A DNA stretch of 5,323 nt from Parachlamydiales bacterium. Its GTDB lineage: Bacteria > Chlamydiota > Chlamydiia > Chlamydiales > Simkaniaceae. Below, piece after piece: positions 1 to 4,523 of this stretch. The stretch's first letter is position 1. Each line of letters opens with the position of its first letter. A program made the position numbers and the translations under genes. The notes beneath the pieces are model-generated. The model was not told where the DNA came from. It saw only the letters and a list, made by a program, of their open reading frames with translations, and ran no database searches. Where the stretch lies: positions 1 to 5,323 of the forward strand of contig DAOWHK010000053.1 in NCBI GenBank assembly GCA_030641465.1. Direction: 5' to 3'.

Positions 1-1
1 C

Positions 2-739
2 TCAGGAAAAAGAGGAGAACTCGCAGGATATGCATTTGGAAAACATGGAGCAGACATAGCAGCACCAGGAGCTGTAGCAAAAGTTGCAAGTAAAAGCGTA
101 AAAAGTGCAAAAGAACTCGCCTCCGTAATGAAAAATCTCCAAAGAGCCAAAGGAACCCTAGTTCTTGAAACAGCCGCAGAAATTGGAAACGGCGCTAAAG
201 TTGCTGGCATTCTTGAGGCAGGACAAAAAACAGCGATTTTAGGGGAGGAATTAGGATTTACCGCAAAGGAAATGGGACAACTACAGAAAGTGGGGAAGTT
301 AGAAGGAGCTGTTGCTAACAATTATGAGCATTTAAGCCTACCAATGAAGGAATCGGCTGCGCTATATAAAAAAGCACAAGACGCTTTAAAACCACATGCA
401 AAAAAAGTTATGCCGGAATTCAAGGTTAGAGCACTTATTCATGACACTGGTATTATAACATTTCCAAAACCAAAGGGAATTCCAGAAGATTTTCTAGTAA
501 TGATTTCAGGTAAAGGCGCAGGTATGGAATACGTTCATCCAACAAATACACACATTAGAGTAAGTGTTATGCCTGGAAAACCTCATAGTTCAAACCCTTG
601 TCAGCAAAAACCTTATGTAATTCAAAAAATGGATGGAGGGGCTTTAAATAAAGCAGGTAAACGTGTTTCGCCAGATATCCCAGAAGCTCATATACCATTT
701 GAAGAATTCATTTGTAGGAGCCGTGTAGTTGGAAATTAA
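2..739 (+). CDS. Polymorphic toxin, C-terminal part (5' end outside window)
   Basis: The frame is open from the window edge, so the first ATG at 128 is internal and the gene begins upstream; 245 residues are visible. Residues 6-40 carry a 'GELAGYAFGKHGADI' segment that I associate with the pre-toxin region of large chlamydial polymorphic toxins. A mostly helical, Lys/Ala/Glu-rich linker follows to about residue 135. The last 110 residues form the toxin tip: 'SGKGAGMEYVHP', 'IRVSVMPGKPHSSNP', 'QQKPYV' and 'PEAHIPFEEF' match in order a tip domain found at the ends of Rhs and other polymorphic toxins. Such tips are often nucleases or RNases, but I cannot name the exact family or the catalytic residues; His137 or His229-type residues (visible numbering about 179 and 229) are candidates only. 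The stop overlaps the start of the next gene, its likely immunity partner. Confidence is high for a toxin C-terminus and low for the enzymatic activity. Confidence 0.85.
   Translation, partial: SGKRGELAGYAFGKHGADIAAPGAVAKVASKSVKSAKELASVMKNLQRAKGTLVLETAAEIGNGAKVAGILEAGQKTAILGEELGFTAKEMGQLQKVGKLEGAVANNYEHLSLPMKESAALYKKAQDALKPHAKKVMPEFKVRALIHDTGIITFPKPKGIPEDFLVMISGKGAGMEYVHPTNTHIRVSVMPGKPHSSNPCQQKPYVIQKMDGGALNKAGKRVSPDIPEAHIPFEEFICRSRVVGN
716..720 (+). promoter_or_regulatory. Shine-Dalgarno AGGAG inside the toxin gene, setting a TTG start
   Basis: AGGAG lies within the last toxin codons and is separated by 8 nt from the TTG at 729. An in-frame TAG at 726-728 rules out any longer frame, and the next ATG would remove the conserved N-terminal part. 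The TTG is therefore the best start. This placement suggests translational coupling of toxin and immunity protein. Confidence 0.7.
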
Positions 740-1079
740 TAGAAAGCAAGTAGTTGAAGAATTTTTGAATAATCTTTATCGTATTTCTGATAAAGAATAT
801 CAAAGAAGGATCTGGATAGAAGGAACTGGTCCCGAATGCCATGATTTTGATGAGGCAGTGAATGATTTTTTCGGGGATGGTGAACCTATCTTAGAAAACT
901 ATCAAGATTATGGACTTTCACAAAACCAATATCGCCTTCTAAAAAAATTTCACGATGACTTCAGAATTTTTGCAGATAACAATGATTTTCCAGAAAATTT
1001 CATAGATACCCCTGAATGGGAACGGATTATGGATTTAGCCAAAGGTGTGTTAAAAGCTTTTAATTATCAGAAAAAATGA
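729..1079 (+). CDS. Putative immunity protein for the upstream toxin
   Basis: A 116-residue, soluble, acidic protein without signal peptide or membrane segment, starting at TTG and overlapping the toxin stop by 11 nt. Its segments 'EYQRRIWIEGTGPECHDFDE' (residues 23-42), 'FFGDGEPILENYQDYGL' (47-63), 'LLKKFHDDF' (70-78) and 'FIDTPEWERIM' (91-101) match a small-protein family I remember beside polymorphic toxins in varied bacteria, usually without an assigned name. Position directly behind the toxin tip, small size, acidity and coupled translation are the usual hallmarks of a cognate immunity protein that binds and neutralises the tip in the cytoplasm. The role is inferred from context and resemblance; no binding surface can be read from the sequence. 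Confidence 0.8.
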   Translation: MEINRKQVVEEFLNNLYRISDKEYQRRIWIEGTGPECHDFDEAVNDFFGDGEPILENYQDYGLSQNQYRLLKKFHDDFRIFADNNDFPENFIDTPEWERIMDLAKGVLKAFNYQKK

Positions 1080-1085
1080 AGCTAA

Positions 1086-1412
1086 GGATTGCCAAAAGGG
1101 CTCTACGAATCTGGAGAAGGAATGCTTCTATTTCTTGCTGACATAGTGACACATCCTATTAATACAAGCATATAAATGTATGAAGCAATCTCAGCCCTTG
1201 CAAAAAATGATGAATGGGGTGTTATTGGAGAAGTACTATACACATACCGATTCAAGACTTGGGTTTTTGCCAAAGTCAGGAGCCAAGGTTTAGCTTCTCT
1301 GAAGCAGCTCCTCTTTATGGATAGGGGCGATGCAAGAGAATCTAAAAATTGGTTGTCTGACACAGGAAAAAAGCTAAAGGTTGATTCGGTTTGTGTATAT
1401 CTCCAGAAATAG
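1086..1412 (+). pseudogene. Degenerate pre-toxin fragment with an in-frame stop
   Basis: Frame 3 reads 'GLPKGLYESGEGMLLFLADI' and then 'VTHPINTSI' up to a TAA at 1173-1175. It continues in the same frame as 'MYEAISALAKNDEWGVIGEV' to about 1235. Joined across the stop, this resembles the pre-toxin region that in the family lies just before 'GELAGYAFGKHG', the segment with which the first gene of the window starts. After about 1235 the frame stays open to 1412 (a 78-residue ORF from ATG 1176) but no longer resembles the family. There is no Shine-Dalgarno before 1176 and no start for the first part. I read it as the remnant of a second toxin copy left by recombination. A short expressed protein from 1176 cannot be excluded. 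Confidence 0.6.
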
Positions 1413-1671
1413 ATTAAGCAAGCATTCTTCTGTAAAAATTGAGACCCATTTTCTCTTAAATCATTTTTGTTAATATTTAATCTCCGCTACAGGCGCCTGC
1501 CTGTGCAGAGTATGTTGTGGAGCCGCTCGGCGGGCTGCCTAAGCTTGACTCTCCACTTGTACATACTTTTCCCCACTCACCAAGTCTTCATTTTTTAAAG
1601 AAAAAATTATTCTAGAAAATAATAAGTTTATTAATTATGATTTATACTTAATTTAATTAATAGGTGATCAG
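1413..1671. other. Non-coding interval with a GC-rich segment holding inverted repeats
   Basis: Most of this stretch is AT-rich, but 1481-1580 has 58 G/C in 100 bases, clearly above its surroundings. It holds the 10-bp palindrome CAGGCGCCTG (1490-1499). It also holds an imperfect inverted repeat in which AGTATGT (1509-1515) pairs with ACATACT (1561-1567) and GTGGAG (1517-1522) with CTCCAC (1551-1556). Inside it is a small CCGC-TCG-GCGG hairpin (1523-1533). No convincing gene is seen on either strand, although a start-less + frame is open from 1481 to about 1614. It may be the relic of a mobile or repeated element or a structured RNA; the sequence alone does not decide. The AT-rich 1590-1671 likely holds the promoter of the LRR gene, with a TATACT -10-like box at 1643-1648 but no good -35. 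Confidence 0.4.
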
Positions 1672-2751
1672 ATGACAACAATTAATACAATAACTGCGAT
1701 GAGAAATGGACCCTTTCCTCAAATCTTGGAACTTGTCGGAGATCCCCAGGTAACTTCTCTTGTGAGTCGATCTTGGAGAGAACATACGAGGGGAGCTACA
1801 AATAGTTCGCTTTTTTGTATGGGACAAGTAATGCCTGGAAAACCAACAAATGTGGAAGAAATACGCGCACTATTTCTTCATGCGGTTAAAGAGCATCGCC
1901 ATCTTGTTCCAAGAGAGGGAGCAAGAATTTATGAAAAGCATCCATTGCTCTCAAGGGGAAGATGTGCTCGTATTATCGATGATATTTTCCATGCAAAAGA
2001 AAATGAGCGGGAAAAATTTTGGATGGAAGCAAAAAATTCTCTCTTAATTACGATGACCTCGCCTGATGATTTTCAAAATGTAAATGCAGATGAGCTAATA
2101 CGGATTCTTGTTGAAAAGTTCGGAAATCAACCCCTTGTAAGGGCGTATGGATTGTATATCACTGACAAGCAGCTTCGTCATTTATCTGAGGATATTGGAA
2201 TGTTTGTTGGCATAGCATCTTTGTCATTGAGTCTGAATTGTTTATCCTTTTTACCTAGGGAGGTTGAGCAACTTACTGCGTTGCGCTCTTTGAACCTTAG
2301 TAATAATTCGCTAGAAATTTTTCCTTCAGAAATTCTAGGTTTAAGCAAACTTAAGCAGTTAGACTTGAGTTACAATGAGTTAGCAATTCTTCCTTCCGAA
2401 ATTGGAAATCTTCGTCAATTAGAAAGTTTGAATCTTGAAGGAAATCAATTGCAAGTGTTGCCAATGGAAATGGGGGAGCTTGCAAATTTAACGAATTTAG
2501 AGCTTGCAGAAAACGTACACTTAATAGGACGTGGAGAGCTTTGGGGTTTTGTGGAAACAGGCCGCATTTCTTATCGAAGGATTGTCGACTTAAAACCGGA
2601 ATTTAAGCCACTTTGCGAAAATCTTTTACGATTAACAAAAATGAGCTCTGAGAAAAAACAAGAGGTTTATGCAAAGCTTGTATCTCTTGCTTCTTCAGGG
2701 GAATTTCGCGGTATTGAAAATGCGTATCATATTCAAAAAGCGCTCGATTAA
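1672..2751 (+). CDS. Leucine-rich repeat protein with F-box-like N-terminus (putative host-directed effector)
   Basis: A complete 359-residue protein with ATG start and AGGTGA 4 nt upstream. Residues about 14-40 ('FPQILELV' then 'VTSLVSRSWREHTR') look like a worn F-box, with an 'LP..IL..I' start and a 'VSR.W' end; this is suggestive, not certain. Residues 41-180 are a mainly helical region I do not recognise. Residues about 181-280 hold leucine-rich repeats in strict 23-residue register: Leu204, Leu227, Leu250 and Leu273 begin successive units of the type 'LxxLxLxxNxLxxLPxEIxxL'. The C-terminal 80 residues are charged and helical and may cap the repeats. LRR, and LRR plus F-box, proteins are common among amoeba symbionts and are thought to bind host proteins or tap host ubiquitination. 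No signal peptide is visible, so export would be by a type III-like route. It has no co-directional neighbour downstream; its stop overlaps a toxin relic on the other strand. Confidence 0.85.
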   Translation: MTTINTITAMRNGPFPQILELVGDPQVTSLVSRSWREHTRGATNSSLFCMGQVMPGKPTNVEEIRALFLHAVKEHRHLVPREGARIYEKHPLLSRGRCARIIDDIFHAKENEREKFWMEAKNSLLITMTSPDDFQNVNADELIRILVEKFGNQPLVRAYGLYITDKQLRHLSEDIGMFVGIASLSLSLNCLSFLPREVEQLTALRSLNLSNNSLEIFPSEILGLSKLKQLDLSYNELAILPSEIGNLRQLESLNLEGNQLQVLPMEMGELANLTNLELAENVHLIGRGELWGFVETGRISYRRIVDLKPEFKPLCENLLRLTKMSSEKKQEVYAKLVSLASSGEFRGIENAYHIQKALD

Positions 2752-2927
2752 GCTGAGTACTCTTCGATTTCTTCGAGGCTTTTGTTTTTCGTTTCCGGAA
2801 CTGGTTTGCCTTGGCCATCCAAATATTCATCCATCCAATTGGTTTTATCAGGATTAGGTCGGTGATAATGATCATGACTTTTATGTCCAGCATGTCCAGG
2901 TTTCCCTGCTAGTACTTCTGTATATTT
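2748..2927 (-). pseudogene. Start-less toxin tail with HDHYH motif (Rhs tip remnant)
   Basis: Between an upstream stop at 2928-2930 and the TAA at 2748-2750 the - strand reads 59 residues: 'KYTEVLAGKPGHAGHKSHDH' followed by 'YHRPNPDKTNWMDEYLDGQ' and a 'GKPVPETKNKS' tail. The 'AGKPGHAG..SHDHYHR.NP' and 'EYLD.QGKPVP' segments resemble the last residues of a recurrent Rhs C-terminal tip domain. There is no start codon or ribosome binding site ahead of the conserved part, so it is probably a displaced, untranslated piece of a toxin cassette. It overlaps the end of the neighbouring immunity gene by 19 nt in another frame, and its stop overlaps the LRR gene stop. The dense His cluster points to a metal-dependent or general acid-base enzyme, which is speculative. 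Confidence 0.6.
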
Positions 2928-3364
2928 TTAATAAAAGCTTCAGGTATCAAAAATTCATCACCATTTTTCGCTTTTACTACATAAACAGCATCTCCAAAAA
3001 TAAGATTAAATTGATTAGCCAAGGATAAATCATCAATTATGTGATAATTGATGATAGCAACATTCTCATTAGGATGATATTTATTAGCAATATTATCTAA
3101 GAGAAGAACTTGGTCATTTAGACAATATTTAAGGCAATTAGGATCCGGCTCTAGGTGACTCTCGGCAATTTCTACTGAAGATCCATCTGCAAATTCAATG
3201 GTGTACACCCATTCATTTATTGGGCAGGAGAATTCAATTGCTTCACTTTCAGTTGTAAGTATCGATTTTCCACAAACGGACCCACCCTCTCCAGGTAAAA
3301 ATTTTTTTGGTGCATCCAGTTTAACTAATACAGAATTCCCATAATCAAACTTGCTATTATGCAT
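2909..3364 (-). CDS. Putative immunity protein with two similar halves
   Basis: 151 residues from the ATG at 3364, which has AAGGA 5 nt upstream; an in-frame TTG at 3400, also with an AGGA-type site, would add 12 residues, but the conserved part begins at 'FDYG', so I prefer the ATG. No signal peptide or membrane segment. Residues 6-72 ('FDYGNSVLVKLDAPKKF', 'GEGGSVCG', 'YTIEFADGSSVEI') and 80-149 ('LNDQVLLLDN', 'NVAIINYHII', 'YVVKAKNGDEFLI') are alike in layout and length, suggesting a duplicated beta-rich, KOW-like barrel domain. The first half matches a protein type I remember near polymorphic toxins, so an immunity role is inferred. It follows another likely immunity gene by 84 nt on the same strand. 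Its own toxin is not intact here; the toxin tail at its 3' end may or may not be its partner. Confidence 0.75.
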   Translation of the reverse strand: MHNSKFDYGNSVLVKLDAPKKFLPGEGGSVCGKSILTTESEAIEFSCPINEWVYTIEFADGSSVEIAESHLEPDPNCLKYCLNDQVLLLDNIANKYHPNENVAIINYHIIDDLSLANQFNLIFGDAVYVVKAKNGDEFLIPEAFIKNIQKY

Positions 3365-3448
3365 GTTTTTCCTTGTATTAACATTAACTAAAATTTTCAA
3401 AACGATCCTTTCCTTCAGGTACTTGCAGAAAAATATGAATCCGTCTCT

Positions 3449-3862
3449 TTACCATAAGGGATCATAGAGGTCCGGGATATTTTCCCACCAAATATGGTCG
3501 GCTTGTATAATAATTACGGAGAAATCAGTTACATCGGGTTTGGGAGGGAAATTGACCCACTCAATCTGTAGTTCGATTAGATTGTTTTTTAGAATAAAAT
3601 CAAAAATTCCGCCTTTATCGTAATCCATTTTTAACTTCCCTAAATGATGGACTCCATTCATTAATATGTCTTGTATTCCATCTAAGTGCAGTTTGCCCTT
3701 AATGCGGTGGTGTTTTGAAAGTTTTATTTCATCGATTAAGTCTTCTTTATGCATTTGCGCGCTTTGCATAGAAATTTCAATGCTAGTATTAAGATGCTCT
3801 ATGTTGATAACGGCGCCGTCATGGAAAAAAGGAATATAATGATCAATTAACATTTCACTCAT
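3449..3862 (-). CDS. Putative immunity protein
   Basis: 137 residues from the ATG at 3862; a TTG at 3880 in the same frame would give 143 residues, but the start 'LIDHYIPFFHDGAVINIEH' fits better with the ATG, which has a weak GGTGG upstream. The protein is soluble and alternates beta-type segments: 'SIEISMQSAQM' (27-37), 'RIKGKLHLDGI' (53-63), 'IELQIEWVNFPPKP' (96-109) and 'DHIWWENIPDLYDPLW' (122-137). It resembles small proteins I associate with toxin loci of environmental chlamydiae. It lies only 21 nt after the stop of the Rhs N-terminal stub and before a second likely immunity gene, so all three may share a transcript. Immunity function is inferred from size, neighbours and resemblance; its target toxin is absent. 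Confidence 0.72.
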   Translation of the reverse strand: MSEMLIDHYIPFFHDGAVINIEHLNTSIEISMQSAQMHKEDLIDEIKLSKHHRIKGKLHLDGIQDILMNGVHHLGKLKMDYDKGGIFDFILKNNLIELQIEWVNFPPKPDVTDFSVIIIQADHIWWENIPDLYDPLW

Positions 3863-3883
3863 AAAAATTATTTCCACCAAACA

Positions 3884-4195
3884 TTATCTGGAGAGGTAAA
3901 AATTATTCCACTCTCCTTGTCTTTTATTGTGCTTTGGAAAAGTGCTTGGAATAGAAGGGGATAGGTATGTTCGTAAGATGGTAATATTTTGCGCGGCTTT
4001 TATTTTAATGTCTGTTTGATGTAGGGAAACGAGTCCGCTAAAAGGGCTGATGACACCAGCAATAAGCATCTCATCATTTGTGCATAGCGTTGCGATTTGC
4101 TCAGGCGTTGACAGGATAATGTTTTCTTCGACACGTGCTTCAGCCTGACAAAAAAATGGTACAAGACAAATAAGTAGTCTGAGTAATACAAGCAT
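3884..4195 (-). pseudogene. Truncated Rhs-family protein, N-terminal stub
   Basis: 103 residues from the ATG at 4195 (GAGAG 5 nt upstream); an upstream in-frame TTG at 4255 would put 20 residues before the signal peptide and is less likely. Residues 1-18 ('MLVLLRLLICLVPFFCQA') form a signal peptide with likely cleavage after Ala18. Then come 'IILSTPEQIATLC', 'GVISPFSGLVSLHQTDIKIK', 'AAQNITILRTYLSP' and 'FPKHNKRQGEWNNFYL', which match the secreted N-terminus of chlamydial Rhs/YD-repeat proteins. A full Rhs protein would run on for a thousand or more residues of YD repeats, but here a stop follows within three codons of the conserved 'EWNNFYL'. The core and tip are gone and an immunity gene follows at once, so this is a deletion remnant. 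It could still be exported as a short periplasmic peptide. Confidence 0.75.
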
Positions 4196-4262
4196 TTTTT
4201 CTCTCGATTTGCTAAAATGAAAAAAGATACTTACAAAGTACGTGGAATAATACAAGGATTAA

Positions 4263-4412
4263 CTTTCTGAGATTATTTCGAATCCAGTTGAAACCAACAT
4301 GACCGCTTACTTCTTTAGACCACCTTTTTCAGACGTTCCTACAAAGGATGGAATTTATGTGATTTCAAGTCAAAATGAACTAACTGGTGTGTTTGCTTTT
4401 TATCCGATCTAA
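4263..4412 (+). pseudogene. Short unidentified coding-like fragment
   Basis: After a stop at 4260 the + strand reads 'LSEIISNPVETNM' followed by 'TAYFFRPPFSDVPTKDGIYV' and 'ISSQNELTGVFAFYPI', ending in TAA at 4410-4412. An ATG at 4299 would give 37 residues but has no Shine-Dalgarno. The composition looks protein-like and could be the C-terminal end of a lost gene, but I do not recognise it. It lies between the divergent Rhs stub and the next toxin-like gene. Confidence 0.3.
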
Positions 4413-4464
4413 GAAAGTTTCATTCTCACCTAATCCGTCTAAAATTTTTTACCAACCTCTTTTC

Positions 4465-4493
4465 TTGACATCAACCAAAGGTCGTGCTTGAAT
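4465..4493 (+). promoter_or_regulatory. Putative sigma-70-type promoter of the 3' toxin-like gene
   Basis: A perfect TTGACA -35 box at 4465-4470 is followed after 17 bp by TTGAAT (4488-4493), which matches TATAAT at 4 of 6 positions. The ATG at 4524 lies 30 nt downstream with AGGA at 4514-4517. Position and spacing are good, but the -10 box is weak. Confidence 0.5.
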
Positions 4494-4523
4494 CTTATTT
4501 TTTGAAAAATGTTAGGAAGCATT

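Noticed and set aside
569..582. 14-bp match ATGCCTGGAAAACC shared with 1831-1844 in the LRR gene, both encoding MPGKP
   Set aside because: The similarity ends at once on both sides and the surrounding proteins differ; chance is the simplest reading.
1103..1363. 86-residue frame on the - strand
   Set aside because: It is antisense to the pre-toxin fragment, whose + frame looks like conserved protein at least to 1235; no ribosome binding site or family resemblance on this strand that I can defend.
1509..1567. 7-bp closing stem suggesting a tRNA
   Set aside because: The 59-nt span has no T-arm with GTTCGA-type sequence, no anticodon arm and the second stem is offset, so it is not a tRNA.
1850..2047. 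65-residue + strand frame inside the LRR gene
   Set aside because: Overlaps the well-supported LRR frame without its own ribosome binding site or recognisable motif.
2603..2893. 96-residue frame on the - strand over the end of the LRR gene
   Set aside because: It lies out of frame with the toxin tail and antisense to the LRR gene; the frame with 'SHDHYHRPNP' explains the conserved sequence better.
4000..4191. 63-residue - strand frame over the Rhs stub
   Set aside because: Alternative frame of the Rhs N-terminus; the stub frame carries the signal peptide and the conserved family segments.
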